DNA of 64,000 nt from Flavobacteriaceae bacterium (GTDB lineage: Bacteria; Bacteroidota; Bacteroidia; Flavobacteriales; Flavobacteriaceae), in assembly GCA_029238125.1 (NCBI GenBank), contig JAQWGQ010000007.1, forward strand, positions 25,568-89,567, read 5' to 3'. A model generated the notes under the pieces. The model was given only the letters and a program-made list of their open reading frames with translations. It ran no database searches and was not told the DNA's origin. Below, piece by piece: positions 43,703 to 53,584 of the stretch (its first letter is position 1; each line of letters opens with the position of its first letter). A program made the position numbers and the translations under genes.

Positions 43703-44207
43703 AAAGCGCTTTGAGTTCTGTAGCGTCATCTGGCGATAGTTTTTTTGCCAAAATCAAACTGAGTTGACGACGGCGTAAAGCCGCATCATATCGTGACTTT
43801 TCAAGTTCCGTTTCAGGTTGAACAGGCGGAACCGCAGTAGGCTTGCCTTTACCATCAACCGCTACAAAAGTATAGATCGCTTCATTGGCTTTTTCTCGCA
43901 AATCTGATGACCCTCTTGGCTCGATCCATACATCGATAAAGACTTCTATTGAGGTACTAAAAGAACGCGATACTTTGGCTTCTAAAGTCAATACACTCCC
44001 CAAAGGAACGGGTTTGCTAAAATGAACATGGTTTACTGAAGCCGTCACAACAACATTCCCCGCATGTCTTTCAGCAGCAATGCAAGCTGCGCGATCCATC
44101 CGCGACAAAAGTTCCCCTCCAAAAAGATTTCCTAAGGGGTTAGTATCACTTGGAAGAACCAAATCTGTGAGAACAGTTTTGGAAGCAGCAGGTGTTTTGG
44201 GATTCAT
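43692..44207 (-). CDS. Acyl-CoA thioesterase (hotdog fold)
   Basis: 171 residues. Hotdog motif NPLGNLFGGELLSRMDRAA with the conserved Asp, then VVTASVNHVHFSKPVPLGSV and VFIDVWIEPRGSSDLREKAN, close to the YciA/BFIT-type cytosolic thioesterases. Hydrolyses acyl-CoA to fatty acid and CoA; chain-length preference is not predictable. It overlaps the nuclease convergently by 11 bases and lies three bases after the HU/SPOR gene. Confidence 0.9.
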   Translation of the reverse strand: MNPKTPAASKTVLTDLVLPSDTNPLGNLFGGELLSRMDRAACIAAERHAGNVVVTASVNHVHFSKPVPLGSVLTLEAKVSRSFSTSIEVFIDVWIEPRGSSDLREKANEAIYTFVAVDGKGKPTAVPPVQPETELEKSRYDAALRRRQLSLILAKKLSPDDATELKALFNY

Positions 44208-44210
44208 CTT

Positions 44211-45143
44211 TTAGCGTTTTAACATCCACGCATCCGCAATTTCGGTACGCTGTACTTGGCGTAGAAAATCAATCGCTTCAGTACGGTCGACACGACTGCC
44301 CAAAGCAACCATGTGGAGGCCATATGAATTGGGTGCCAGCTTTTGGGAGCTGACAAATCCTTTTTGTTGTAATTCGGTGAGGTAACGATCGGCGTTTGAC
44401 TCCACCGCAAAAGCACCACCAATGATGTGGTATGCCTCTTCAGGGGTGGTTTGAATCGATAGTTTTGGCAACTCTCCCAAGTCAAAAACAGCTTGTTGTA
44501 CCTCTTGCTTGGCTTCGTCGCGCAACTGCATTTGTTGGGCAATCTGTTGATCTTGGTTGTAATCATCATAGGCCATAAAACCTGCATAACCAATTACAAC
44601 TGCGGCGGCGGCGGCGGCAACATGTCGCAATGGGTTGCTGTTTGTGCCTTGAGAATCCGGTTGGTTTTGATTTCTTTCATTGTTAAAATCAATAACCTTT
44701 GGGGTGCTTTTTAACAGCTTGGTTCGATCAATTTTTTGTGCCTGAACAGGATAAAGCCCAAATGAATCGGCGAGGTGATTGTGATCTTTTGTAGGAACAA
44801 AAACGACATTTTGTTCTGCATTAAACTGCAATTTTCCAATACGATTCAATTCGATAGTTTTTCCCTCATGGAGCATCGACTTCCAACGCACCACCTCTTT
44901 GTGGACAAGGCGCACGGCTTGCTCGTAGCTCGTTTGCTGCTCAACGGCTATTGCATTGGCCAATAGACCATCGTTGGATTGAAGTTGTGCGTTAAACGAA
45001 ATTTGTTTCGTTGGTGGGGAAATGGTTTCGTTATCCGTATCGAGTTCGGCTGGAGCTAGAGTTCCCAAAAAGGCACCAAATCCTGGCACGGTTACACAGT
45101 CGTATCGATATAGTAAGTAGCTGATGTGCTTGGTTAGTTGCAT
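44211..45143 (-). CDS. HU-CCDC81 and SPOR domain membrane protein
   Basis: 310 residues from ATG 45143 (MQLTKHISYLLYRYDCVTVP). N-terminal HU-like fold (about 1-130, VPGFGAFLGTLAPAELD and IELNRIGKLQFNAEQNVVFV), basic linker, TM helix about 185-205 (alanine/valine-rich), a charged helix, and a C-terminal SPOR domain (about 238-310, AYHIIGGAFAVESNADRYLT and GLHMVALGSRVDRTEAIDFL). SPOR domains bind denuded septal peptidoglycan, so the protein may link cytoplasmic DNA or protein binding to the division wall. Such proteins are typical of Bacteroidota. Confidence 0.9.
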   Translation of the reverse strand: MQLTKHISYLLYRYDCVTVPGFGAFLGTLAPAELDTDNETISPPTKQISFNAQLQSNDGLLANAIAVEQQTSYEQAVRLVHKEVVRWKSMLHEGKTIELNRIGKLQFNAEQNVVFVPTKDHNHLADSFGLYPVQAQKIDRTKLLKSTPKVIDFNNERNQNQPDSQGTNSNPLRHVAAAAAAVVIGYAGFMAYDDYNQDQQIAQQMQLRDEAKQEVQQAVFDLGELPKLSIQTTPEEAYHIIGGAFAVESNADRYLTELQQKGFVSSQKLAPNSYGLHMVALGSRVDRTEAIDFLRQVQRTEIADAWMLKR

Positions 45144-45230
45144 GCTCAAAAATAATAAATTTTTTGTGTTTTTTGAACGGATATTTCCAAATCCATTAGG
45201 ATTGTTAATTTAGCAAAAAAACCCCATTTC

Positions 45231-46325
45231 ATGAACGATACATTTGCTTTGTTTTCTTTGCTTTCACACCCCGGTGTAAGCCCTCCGATTGCTCGCCAAC
45301 TCATTCACATTTTGGGGAGTGCTGAAGCCGTGATTCGAGAAAGAGACAAAAGCACTAAACCCCCCGATGGTGTTCGGGATTCCCTATGGAAAAAACTCAA
45401 GGCCCCAAACGTTCGAAAGAAAGCAGAGAAAGCGTGGGCAAAAATCGAAAAGGAAAAAGTGTCGTATGTTGACTATCGGCAAGAAGACTTTCCCTTACTT
45501 CTCAATCATACTCACGACAGTCCTTTACTTTTGTTTTTTCGAGGCAAACCCTTTCCTCGGACTGATAAAGTTGTTTCCATTGTCGGGACTCGAAAACCGA
45601 CCAAAGATGCGCTTGTATTTACCAAAACTATCGTTGAAAGCATACAGCATGTAAATCCCATTATTGTTTCTGGGCTAGCCGAAGGAATTGATGTTGGTGC
45701 GCATCAAGCGGCACTTGATGGTGGCTTACAAACCTATGCTTGTTTGGCACATGGTGTCAATCAATGTTATCCCGCTTTCCACAATAAAATAAAAGCCGAA
45801 ATTGAAGCGCAAGGTGGATGTTTGACAGAGCATGCCCTTGACTCGCCCTTACATCCTGGTTATTTTATTCGTCGCAATCGAATCATTGCGGGGCTTTCAC
45901 ATGCTACGATTGTCGTTGCGTCACGAACAAAGGGGGGAGCAATGGTAACTGGACGGTTGGCTTTTGATTATAATCGAGCAGTGTTTGCCGTTCCAGGAAG
46001 TCCGAACTACCCTACACATTTGGGGTGCAATCAGCTCATCAAAAAAAACATTGCACAACTGCTTGATAAACCATCTGATTTTCTGACTGCGATGGGTTGG
46101 AAAGCCACAGCAGCAAGCACAGAAAATTCTCAGTCTAAACTCTTTCAGCAGCTCAATGATCAACAAAAAAGTTTGCTAAAACATCTCGACCCTACACCCA
46201 AACACCTGGATCTGATTGCCTTGAAAGCGGAGTGTCCTGTCGGCGAGGCTGCGTCTTTACTTTTCGAGCTCGAATTGATGGGTTTGGTTCGGCCAGTGGC
46301 AGGAAAGCAGTTTAAGCTTGTGTGA
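45231..46325 (+). CDS. dprA: DNA-processing protein DprA
   Basis: 364 residues. N-terminal helical domain, Rossmann-like core with VSIVGTRKPTKDALVFTK, VSGLAEGIDVGAHQAALDGG and GGCLTEHALDSPLHPGYFIR, then RNRIIAGLSHATIVVASRT and FAVPGSPNYPTHLGCNQLI, and a C-terminal winged helix (about 300-364). Loads RecA on incoming single-stranded DNA during natural transformation. recA itself lies 2 kb downstream. The 3' end overlaps trpS convergently by 14 bases. Confidence 0.95.
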   Translation: MNDTFALFSLLSHPGVSPPIARQLIHILGSAEAVIRERDKSTKPPDGVRDSLWKKLKAPNVRKKAEKAWAKIEKEKVSYVDYRQEDFPLLLNHTHDSPLLLFFRGKPFPRTDKVVSIVGTRKPTKDALVFTKTIVESIQHVNPIIVSGLAEGIDVGAHQAALDGGLQTYACLAHGVNQCYPAFHNKIKAEIEAQGGCLTEHALDSPLHPGYFIRRNRIIAGLSHATIVVASRTKGGAMVTGRLAFDYNRAVFAVPGSPNYPTHLGCNQLIKKNIAQLLDKPSDFLTAMGWKATAASTENSQSKLFQQLNDQQKSLLKHLDPTPKHLDLIALKAECPVGEAASLLFELELMGLVRPVAGKQFKLV

Positions 46326-47292
46326 GAAAGCCCAAGCGAGAGCGTACCCGTGAGAGGACATCCTCTGCAATTTCTTGTGCTTTTTGGGCACCTTGCTTCA
46401 AGACCAAGTCCATTTGTTGGGGCTCGTCCATGAGCTTGTCAAACTGAGATCTTGCCGGTGCAAACTTATCGAGTAATGTCTCAAATAAAGCTTGCTTGGC
46501 ATGGCCATATCCAAAGCCCCCCAATTCATATTGTTTGCGCATTTGTTTGACGGCATTCTCTTCAGCAACCATGCGGTAAAGCGAAAATACGGTGCAACTT
46601 TCAGGGTCTTTTGGCTTCTCAAGGGGTGTGCTGTCAGTGGCAATTCCCATGACTTGCTTGCGAAGTTGTTTTTCAGCTAAAAAGACATCGATAATATTAT
46701 TTTTTGACTTACTCATTTTGCCACCATCTATTCCTGGCACATGCATATTCGACTCCCGCAATACGGCTTCAGGGAGTACAAAGGTTTCTCCAAATTGAGC
46801 ATGAAATCGATTGGCGACGTCTCGCGTCATTTCAAGGTGTTGTAGCTGGTCCTTTCCCACAGGAACTTGATGAGCGTCATATAACAAAATGTCTGCAGCC
46901 ATCAGCATTGGATAAGTAAATAGCCCAGCGTTGACATCTTCTAGTCGGTCGGCTTTGTCTTTAAATGAATGGGCTAAACTCAAGCGGCTGTAAGGAAAAA
47001 AGCAGTTGAGATACCACGCTAGCTCTGTGACTTGAGGCACGTCAGACTGGCGATAGAAAACTGTTTTTTGAGGATCCAAACCACAAGCAAGCCATGCAGC
47101 AGCAGTCGCATAGGTGTTTGTTTTGGTTTGGGTGGAATCTTTAATTTGGGTTAGGGCATGAAGATCTGCAATAAACAAAAAGGAGTCATCCTTGCTTTGA
47201 TTTGCCATTTCAATGGCAGGCAGAATGGCTCCGAGCAGATTCCCCAAATGTGGAGTCCCGGTACTTTGAATTCCTGTTAAAATCCGAGCCAT
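46312..47292 (-). CDS. trpS: Tryptophanyl-tRNA synthetase
   Basis: 326 residues from ATG 47292 (MARILTGIQSTGTPHLGNLL); the longer frame to 47493 is not used because a promoter element lies at 47315-47322. Class Ib motifs HLGN (HIGH equivalent) near residue 15 and KMSKSKNN near 190 are present, plus AADILLYDAHQVPVGKDQLQ. Charges tRNA(Trp). The gene is divergent from the acyltransferase gene, and its end overlaps dprA. Confidence 0.95.
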   Translation of the reverse strand: MARILTGIQSTGTPHLGNLLGAILPAIEMANQSKDDSFLFIADLHALTQIKDSTQTKTNTYATAAAWLACGLDPQKTVFYRQSDVPQVTELAWYLNCFFPYSRLSLAHSFKDKADRLEDVNAGLFTYPMLMAADILLYDAHQVPVGKDQLQHLEMTRDVANRFHAQFGETFVLPEAVLRESNMHVPGIDGGKMSKSKNNIIDVFLAEKQLRKQVMGIATDSTPLEKPKDPESCTVFSLYRMVAEENAVKQMRKQYELGGFGYGHAKQALFETLLDKFAPARSQFDKLMDEPQQMDLVLKQGAQKAQEIAEDVLSRVRSRLGFLTQA

Positions 47293-47314
47293 ATGCGCTT
47301 TTTTTATCCCCTTA

Positions 47315-47322
47315 CAAAGGTA
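47315..47322 (-). promoter_or_regulatory. -7 promoter element of trpS (TACCTTTG)
   Basis: Minus-strand TACCTTTG, exact TAnnTTTG, 23 bases upstream of the trpS ATG at 47292. It sits inside the extended upstream reading frame of the divergent acyltransferase, arguing for the later start of that gene. Confidence 0.55.
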
Positions 47323-47361
47323 CGCCTTTTCGATTATCTTCAAATCACTACTTTTACTGCC

Positions 47362-48120
47362 GTGATACAATTCGCGAAGAAAATCATTTATGGGCTTTGG
47401 AATGTGTGGTTTTATATCCTTGCAGGAATTGGTGTCTTCTTGTGTTTTCCTTTGCTTTTTATTTTTCTTCAAAGAGAGCAATGGTATCGTCACGTCTTTT
47501 GGCTAGCACGTTGGGTTTGGTCGCCAATTATACTATATGGCATGGGGTTTTGGCCTCGATTCAAGCAATTTCAAACCCTAGAAAAAGGGAAGAATTATAT
47601 GTTTGTAGCCAACCACCTCAGTATGATTGATATCATGCTCGTTCTGATGGCGGTTCGAAAACCCTTTGTGTTTGTTGGTAAACGAGAACTTGAACAAATT
47701 CCAGTTTTTAACTATATCTATCGTCGCGCTGCAATTCTTGTCGATCGGGAAAGTCCGAAAAGTAGAAAAAACGTATATCACCGAGCACAAAGAAAATTAG
47801 ACCTTGGATACAGTGTGTGTATTTATCCGGAGGGGTTCGTTCCTCATCCCGACGTCTATTTGGCTCCCTTTAAAAAAGGTGCTTTCAGCTTGGCCATTCA
47901 ATACCAAATGCCCATCGTTCCTATTACACTACCCGATTGTAAAAAACGATTTCCTTTTCAGTTTGGTCACAAATACTGGTCGGGTTCCCCTGGGGTTGTT
48001 CGCGCAATTGTTCACCCTGCCATTGAAACAACCGGCATGACAACCAATGACCTTCCAAAACTCAAAGAAAAGACCTTTGAATTCTTTCGTGATCAATTGC
48101 GAAAAGAGGGCTATTCCTGA
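47362..48120 (+). CDS. 1-acylglycerol-3-phosphate acyltransferase family protein
   Basis: 252 residues from GTG 47362 (then IQFAKKIIYGLWNVWFYILA). ATG 47293 in the same frame is possible, but it would place the trpS promoter inside the coding region and adds an atypical N-terminus. Two N-terminal hydrophobic helices, catalytic HX4D in VANHLSMID, and YPEGFVPHPD in place of the usual FPEGTRS. The altered motif suggests a different acyl acceptor or donor from the PlsC at 6 kb. The family is clear, but the substrate is not. Confidence 0.85.
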   Translation: MIQFAKKIIYGLWNVWFYILAGIGVFLCFPLLFIFLQREQWYRHVFWLARWVWSPIILYGMGFWPRFKQFQTLEKGKNYMFVANHLSMIDIMLVLMAVRKPFVFVGKRELEQIPVFNYIYRRAAILVDRESPKSRKNVYHRAQRKLDLGYSVCIYPEGFVPHPDVYLAPFKKGAFSLAIQYQMPIVPITLPDCKKRFPFQFGHKYWSGSPGVVRAIVHPAIETTGMTTNDLPKLKEKTFEFFRDQLRKEGYS

Positions 48121-48121
48121 G

Positions 48122-49126
48122 TTATTCTTCCTCAGATTGGATGCTTCGGATTTTTTCTTCAATCTCTTCTGCAAGCTCGATATTGTCCTCGAATAGCTTA
48201 ATAACCGAGTCTCTTCCTTGTCCCAGTTTAGTGTCTCCATAGCTAAACCAAGATCCGCTTTTTTGAACGATTTCTTGCTCTACGCCCAAGTCCAATAATT
48301 CTCCATTTTTGGAAATTCCTTTTCCATATAAAATATCGAACTCGACAGTTTTAAATGGAGGGGCGACCTTGTTTTTGACCACTTTGACACGCGTACGGTT
48401 TCCATTGATTCCCCCTTGGCTGTCTTTGATTTGAGTTGAGCGACGGATGTCTAAGCGTACAGAGGCATAGAATTTCAACGCATTCCCCCCAGTAGTCGTT
48501 TCTGGGTTGCCAAACATCACGCCGATTTTCTCTCGCAACTGATTGATGAAAATCACCGTCGATTTGGTTTTGCTGATTGAAGCTGTTAGTTTTCGCAATG
48601 CTTGCGACATCAATCGCGCATGCAGCCCCATTTTTGAATCTCCCATTTCCCCTTCGATTTCGCTCTTTGGCGTCAAGGCAGCTACTGAATCAATAACAAC
48701 AATATCAACCGCTCCTGAGCGGATTAAGTTGTCGGCGATTTCAAGAGCTTGCTCTCCGTGATCTGGTTGAGAAACAATTAATTCGTCAATGTCAATGCCC
48801 AAGCTTTGCGCATAGTAGCGATCAAAGGCATGTTCGGCATCGATAAATGCTGCGATTCCGCCGCTCTTTTGACATTCCGCTATGGCATGTAGGGTGAGTG
48901 TCGTTTTTCCTGATGACTCTGGGCCATAGATTTCAACGACCCTTCCTCTTGGATATCCGCCAACGCCAAGTGCTGCATCTAAACTCAAGGAACCAGAAGA
49001 AATGGCTTCTACTTCTTCGAGAGCTTCATCATTCATCCGCATCACAGTTCCTTTGCCGTATGCTTTATCCAACTTGTCTAAAGTAAGTTGTAGCGCTTTT
49101 AATTTCGCTTCTTTTTCATTTGCCAT
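48122..49126 (-). CDS. recA: Recombinase RecA
   Basis: 334 residues. Walker [12 protein letters not shown], Walker [17 protein letters not shown]1/L2 loops ([18 protein letters not shown] and [20 protein letters not shown]), and [16 protein letters not shown]. Forms filaments on single-stranded DNA for homologous recombination and SOS induction; with DprA nearby it also serves transformation. No LexA-type operator was recognised upstream. Confidence 0.98.
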   Translation of the reverse strand: MANEKEAKLKALQLTLDKLDKAYGKGTVMRMNDEALEEVEAISSGSLSLDAALGVGGYPRGRVVEIYGPESSGKTTLTLHAIAECQKSGGIAAFIDAEHAFDRYYAQSLGIDIDELIVSQPDHGEQALEIADNLIRSGAVDIVVIDSVAALTPKSEIEGEMGDSKMGLHARLMSQALRKLTASISKTKSTVIFINQLREKIGVMFGNPETTTGGNALKFYASVRLDIRRSTQIKDSQGGINGNRTRVKVVKNKVAPPFKTVEFDILYGKGISKNGELLDLGVEQEIVQKSGSWFSYGDTKLGQGRDSVIKLFEDNIELAEEIEEKIRSIQSEEE

Positions 49127-49202
49127 ATTGTGGTTTTTTGAAGTCTCTAAAGTACAATTTTAGACGCAAAAACAAGCTGCACAAATGCGTTTTTTAAATT
49201 TG

Positions 49203-49210
49203 TACCTTTG
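49203..49210 (+). promoter_or_regulatory. -7 promoter element of trhO (TACCTTTG)
   Basis: Exact TAnnTTTG, 24 bases before the ATG at 49234. A second exact match (TAAATTTG) lies immediately upstream at 49195-49202, so the start site could be either. Confidence 0.5.
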
Positions 49211-49233
49211 CCAACAAACTTAATCCGTATAGC

Positions 49234-50268
49234 ATGCAACTGTACAACACATTAAGTGCGAAAGAACGCGCCAATCTCATTGACCAAGCAGGCGAAGATC
49301 GCCTCACCCTGTCGTTCTACAAATACGCACAGATCGAAAACCCAAAGTTGTTTCGCGATTATCTTTTTATTCACTGGGACAAGCTCAATGTTCTGGGTCG
49401 GATTTATGTCGCAACTGAGGGAATAAATGCGCAGCTTTCCGTCCCAGCAACCCGTTTTAAGGAATTTAAAGCAATGATAGACGATATTTCATATCTGGAA
49501 AATGCTCGTTTGAACATTGCTGTTGAACAGGACAACAAATCCTTTTTAAAACTAAAAATCAAAGTCCGGGATAAAATTGTGGCAGATGGCCTTGAGGACA
49601 GTGAGTTTGATGTCACCCAATGCGGGGTTCACGTTGATGCGCAATCCTTTAATGACCTCATTTCAAAGCCAGAGACCCTGTTGGTGGATATGCGGAATCA
49701 TTACGAAAGTGAGATTGGGCATTTTGAAGGCGCCATTACCCCCGATGTTGATACCTTTCGAGATTCACTCCCTCTGATCGAAGAAGATTTGCAGCCACAT
49801 AAAAAAGACAAAAATATCGTCATGTATTGTACAGGTGGTATTCGCTGTGAAAAAGCAAGTGCCTACTTCAAATACAAGGGCTTTGAAAATGTATTTCAAT
49901 TAGAAGGCGGTATCATTGAGTATACGCGACAAGTAAAAGCACAGGGTTTGGACAATAAATTTCGCGGAAAAAACTTTGTGTTTGACCAGCGGAGAGCCGA
50001 GCAAATTTCCGACGAGGTTATTTCGGTCTGTCACCAGTGTGGCACCCCGTGTGATACCCATGTCAACTGCGCTAATGAAGCTTGTCATTTGCTGTTTATT
50101 CAATGTCCGACTTGTGCAGAGACACACAATAACTGTTGCTCTGATACGTGTTCAGATATTGTTCAGCTTCCTGAAGACCAACAGAAACGTCTCCGAAAAG
50201 GGACAAAGAACAGCAATAAAATCTTTAAAAAAGGAAGGTCTGAAGCCCTTGCTTTTATGAAAAAATAG
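49234..50268 (+). CDS. trhO: tRNA uridine(34) hydroxylase TrhO (rhodanese family)
   Basis: 344 residues. N-terminal UPF0176 domain (FYKYAQIENPKLFRDYLFIH, VATEGINAQLSVP), a rhodanese domain (LLVDMRNHYESEIGHFEGAI) with the active-site cysteine in YCTGGIRCEKASAYFK, and a C-terminal cysteine-rich tail (CHQCGTPCDTHVNCANEACH, CPTCAETHNNCCSDTC) that probably binds metal. TrhO uses O2 to hydroxylate U34 of certain tRNAs. The cysteine-rich tail occurs in many but not all family members. It is followed by gldH after 12 bases. Confidence 0.93.
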   Translation: MQLYNTLSAKERANLIDQAGEDRLTLSFYKYAQIENPKLFRDYLFIHWDKLNVLGRIYVATEGINAQLSVPATRFKEFKAMIDDISYLENARLNIAVEQDNKSFLKLKIKVRDKIVADGLEDSEFDVTQCGVHVDAQSFNDLISKPETLLVDMRNHYESEIGHFEGAITPDVDTFRDSLPLIEEDLQPHKKDKNIVMYCTGGIRCEKASAYFKYKGFENVFQLEGGIIEYTRQVKAQGLDNKFRGKNFVFDQRRAEQISDEVISVCHQCGTPCDTHVNCANEACHLLFIQCPTCAETHNNCCSDTCSDIVQLPEDQQKRLRKGTKNSNKIFKKGRSEALAFMKK

Positions 50269-50280
50269 CACCTAATCTGT

Positions 50281-50787
50281 ATGCTGAATCGAATGTTCAT
50301 TTCACGAAAATTACCCCTCTACCTCTGTTTGATTGGTTTGATAGGAGGTTGCGATTTAGGAAATGAGAAATTGCAATTTTCGTCTTTTTCGAATGGGTGG
50401 CCACAGCATGAGGAGGTGCAATTTCGGTTTACTCCCGAAAAAATCAATTCTCCTACAAACTTGTTTTTGTATTTGCGAAACAATGATGATTATCCATTTG
50501 CCAATATCCACCTGATCACCACGCTCGAAAATCCCATTGGAGAAAAATTGGTTGATACACTTTCATACACCATGGCTACACCCGGTGGTGAGTGGCTCGG
50601 AGAAGGCCTGTTGGTTCAAGAAAGTAAGCTATGGTTTAAGGAGGCCTACCATTTTCGTATTGTTGGTGAGCACCGACTGACAATCAAACCCGCTATGCGA
50701 CACAATGAACAGGCGGAGTCGATCGATGTCTTGAAAGGGATTACTGATGTGGGGCTTGGTATAGAACGAATTCAAAAAGATCAATGA
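50281..50787 (+). CDS. gldH: Gliding motility lipoprotein GldH
   Basis: 168 residues. Lipoprotein signal peptide with lipobox LIGGC (Cys24), then FSSFSNGWPQHEEVQFRFTP, YLRNNDDYPFANIHLITTLE and the C-terminal DVLKGITDVGLGIERI, all hallmarks of GldH. It is required for gliding and T9SS function in Flavobacterium. The start at ATG 50281 gives a slightly long signal region; ATG 50293 is an alternative. It overlaps the PBP gene by four bases, the usual arrangement in Flavobacteriia. Confidence 0.93.
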   Translation: MLNRMFISRKLPLYLCLIGLIGGCDLGNEKLQFSSFSNGWPQHEEVQFRFTPEKINSPTNLFLYLRNNDDYPFANIHLITTLENPIGEKLVDTLSYTMATPGGEWLGEGLLVQESKLWFKEAYHFRIVGEHRLTIKPAMRHNEQAESIDVLKGITDVGLGIERIQKDQ

Positions 50788-53093
50788 AGGCAAAGAATGG
50801 AACATACCGCCGCAGTATTAAAGTCTTTTGGATGGTGTTTTCAATTGGGGTATTGTCTTTTGTGACCATTTTTTTAGCCGCTGGGTTTGGGTTGCTTGGT
50901 AAAATGCCTGAATTCCGTCAGTTGGAAAACCCCAAAACAAACCTGGCTACACAGATTTATTCCTCGGACAATAAGGTCATTGGGAAGTTTTATTATAACG
51001 ACAATCGCACACCCCTTTACTATGAAGAGATTCCCAAGAATCTTATCGACGCTTTGATTGCCACAGAAGACGAACGCTTTTATGATCACTCTGGGATTGA
51101 CTTTAGAAGCACCTTAAGAGCCGTTGTTTATCTCGGCGAAAAGGGTGGGGCAAGTACGGTTTCGCAACAGTTGGCACGACAGCTTTTTACAGGCGTTCGC
51201 TCTAGAAATACCCTTGATGCCGTGATTCAAAAAATTAAAGAATGGGTCATTGCCGTACAGCTCGAACGGAGATACGCCAAGAAAGAAATCTTAACGATGT
51301 ATTTGAATTTGTATGACTTCAATTACAATGCAGATGGATTGCGCTCAGCTGCCAATATTTATTTTTCCAAAGAGCCCTCCGACTTGCTAATGGAAGAGTC
51401 TGCTATGCTGGTGGGTATGCTTAAAAACTCGTCTCTATACAACCCCATTCGGAGGCCTGAACTCGTGACTTCAAGGAGAAATATTGTGTTTCAACAGATG
51501 CTTCGGAATGAGATGCTCACCCAAAAAGAGGTTGACTCTTTACAGCAGTTGCCTCTCCAGATTCAATTTAATCCACAATCGCATCGCGAGGGTCTTGCGA
51601 CCTATTTTCGAGCTTATCTCCGTCAATTTATGCTGAATTGGATTCAGGACAACCCCAAGCCAGATGGGGAAAAATATAACTTGTATTTGGATGGGTTAAC
51701 AATCTACACTACGCTTGACTCCAAGATGCAAACCTATGCTGAAAACGCTGTGAAAGAGCATATGTCCAATCTGCAGGATGCTTTTTTTGAGCAAAACACA
51801 CCCAGATGGAATCCTACTGCACCGTTTTTAGACCTTACTGAAAAAGAGGTTGAGAGACTGATGGATCAAGCGATGAGACGATCGGAGCGATGGAGAAAAA
51901 TGAAGCTTGCTGGCAAAACGGAAGACGACATCAAAGCGTCTTTTGAACAAAAAACGGCAATGAAAATTTTTAGTTGGAAAGGCGATGTCGATACGGTCAT
52001 GCGCCCCATTGATTCGATTCGTCACTACAAGCATTTTTTGCGGTCTGGAATGATGTCGATGGATCCGCAAACCGGCCATGTAAAAGCTTGGGTTGGTGGG
52101 ATTAATTACAAACATTTTCAGTTTGATCATGTCTATCAGGGTAAGCGTCAAATTGGGTCAACATTTAAGCCCTTTGTTTATGCCTCTGCGATTGATCAGT
52201 TGAAGCTCTCTCCATGTGATTCATTTCCAGATGGGTTTTATTGTGTTGAAGCGAGAAAATTCGGTGCTCATGAAGCTTGGTGTCCAAAAAATTCTGGCGA
52301 TCGATACACCGGAATGCGAACCTTGAAAAATGCACTGGCAAACTCTGTTAACACCATCAGTGCAAGGTTGATTGACAAGGTGGGGCCTGGACCAGTGAGC
52401 AAACTTGCTACAGACTTGGGGATCAGTTCAAAAATTCCAAGTGTCCCTTCAATTGCATTGGGGACTGCGGATTTGAGTGTATATGAAATGGTTGCTGCCT
52501 ATGGTGCTTTTGCCAATCAAGGGATTTATGTAAAGCCCGTCATGGTCACTCGAATCGAAGATAAAAACGGAACGGTTTTGTTTGAAGCAACTCCAGAAAC
52601 AAGCGATGTGCTAAGTGCAGAGTCGGCCTATGTTACTGTAAAACTTCTTGAAGGGGTCACCGAATCTGGTTCTGGAATTCGTTTGAGACATCGAGGCGCA
52701 GAAGAAAACAATCCCTATTTTGGAACGGTTGTAACTGGATATCCCTACGAGTTTCAAAATCCCATAGCAGGTAAAACAGGAACAACACAAAATCAAAGCG
52801 ATGGCTGGTTTATTGGCATGGTGCCAAACCTCGTGACTGGGGTTTGGGTTGGTGGAGAAGATCGGGCAACGCACTTTAACTCCATTGCCTATGGCCAAGG
52901 CGCAACGATGGCGCTTCCGATATGGGCTCTGTATATGAAAAAATTATATGAAGACCCTCTGTTAGAAATCTCGATTGATTCTTTCCCCGCGCCTAAAAAA
53001 GTGAATATCCCTCTAGATTGTGAGTTGCTGGCAAAGCTCCGACATCAAAATACCGCAGATGATGTGATCGACTTAGATGATCTCGGGCTTTAA
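50784..53093 (+). CDS. Class A penicillin-binding protein (PBP1a-type)
   Basis: 769 residues. One N-terminal TM helix (about 17-40), a glycosyltransferase 51 domain with the catalytic EDERFYDHSGID (Glu about 93) and GGASTVSQQLARQL, then a transpeptidase domain: SxxK in GSTFKPFVYAS (Ser about 458), SVN in ANSVNTISAR, and KTG in AGKTGTTQNQSDGWF. Polymerises and cross-links peptidoglycan at the inner membrane. It is coupled to gldH through ATGA, and the end overlaps the CYTH gene convergently by 21 bases. Confidence 0.95.
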   Translation: MKAKNGTYRRSIKVFWMVFSIGVLSFVTIFLAAGFGLLGKMPEFRQLENPKTNLATQIYSSDNKVIGKFYYNDNRTPLYYEEIPKNLIDALIATEDERFYDHSGIDFRSTLRAVVYLGEKGGASTVSQQLARQLFTGVRSRNTLDAVIQKIKEWVIAVQLERRYAKKEILTMYLNLYDFNYNADGLRSAANIYFSKEPSDLLMEESAMLVGMLKNSSLYNPIRRPELVTSRRNIVFQQMLRNEMLTQKEVDSLQQLPLQIQFNPQSHREGLATYFRAYLRQFMLNWIQDNPKPDGEKYNLYLDGLTIYTTLDSKMQTYAENAVKEHMSNLQDAFFEQNTPRWNPTAPFLDLTEKEVERLMDQAMRRSERWRKMKLAGKTEDDIKASFEQKTAMKIFSWKGDVDTVMRPIDSIRHYKHFLRSGMMSMDPQTGHVKAWVGGINYKHFQFDHVYQGKRQIGSTFKPFVYASAIDQLKLSPCDSFPDGFYCVEARKFGAHEAWCPKNSGDRYTGMRTLKNALANSVNTISARLIDKVGPGPVSKLATDLGISSKIPSVPSIALGTADLSVYEMVAAYGAFANQGIYVKPVMVTRIEDKNGTVLFEATPETSDVLSAESAYVTVKLLEGVTESGSGIRLRHRGAEENNPYFGTVVTGYPYEFQNPIAGKTGTTQNQSDGWFIGMVPNLVTGVWVGGEDRATHFNSIAYGQGATMALPIWALYMKKLYEDPLLEISIDSFPAPKKVNIPLDCELLAKLRHQNTADDVIDLDDLGL

Positions 53094-53549
53094 TCCCTTT
53101 TTTGCCAAATCGCTGTTGTAGTATCGTGAATCTCCTGTAACCTCTTTCCCAATCCATTTTGGAAGATCTACCTGTTCATTGGCTGCAGATAATTCGACTT
53201 CTGCCACGACCAATCCCTGGAGTTTTCCTGAAAAGACATCGACTTCAAATAAGTGGGATTGATGGGGCACAACATATCGGGTTTTTCGAATGATTTGCCC
53301 CAAGCACAAATCCAAAAGTAGTGTTGCCTCGTGTTCTGGGATTTCTTTCTCCCATTCAAAACGAGTATCCCCAGTTGCGTTGGACTTTCCTTTAATCGTT
53401 AAAAACGCTTTGGTGTCGGTTTTCCGTACGCGCACTGTTCTTGCTGGGTCAAAAGACAGGTAGCCCTGAACAATGCTTTTTGAGTTGATATGGAGCTGCA
53501 AACACGCGTTGAGATTAGTAACTAAAAATTTACGTTCGATTTCTACCAC
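53073..53549 (-). CDS. CYTH domain protein (triphosphate tunnel metalloenzyme)
   Basis: 158 residues beginning MVEIERKFLV, the ExExK signature, with RVRKTDTKAFLTIKGKS and FEWEKEIPEHEA providing the tunnel's basic and acidic residues. Family members hydrolyse inorganic triphosphate or nucleoside triphosphates, or are adenylate cyclases; the bacterial short form is most often a tripolyphosphatase. Single gene, convergent with the PBP gene. Confidence 0.9.
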   Translation of the reverse strand: MVEIERKFLVTNLNACLQLHINSKSIVQGYLSFDPARTVRVRKTDTKAFLTIKGKSNATGDTRFEWEKEIPEHEATLLLDLCLGQIIRKTRYVVPHQSHLFEVDVFSGKLQGLVVAEVELSAANEQVDLPKWIGKEVTGDSRYYNSDLAKKGLKPEII

Positions 53550-53584
53550 TGCTTTTTTTCTAAAGATAGCACATTGTTCCAGAG

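Noticed and set aside
47293..47361. Extended N-terminus of the acyltransferase from ATG 47293
   Set aside because: It would overlay the trpS promoter and add residues atypical for the family; the GTG at 47362 is a better start.
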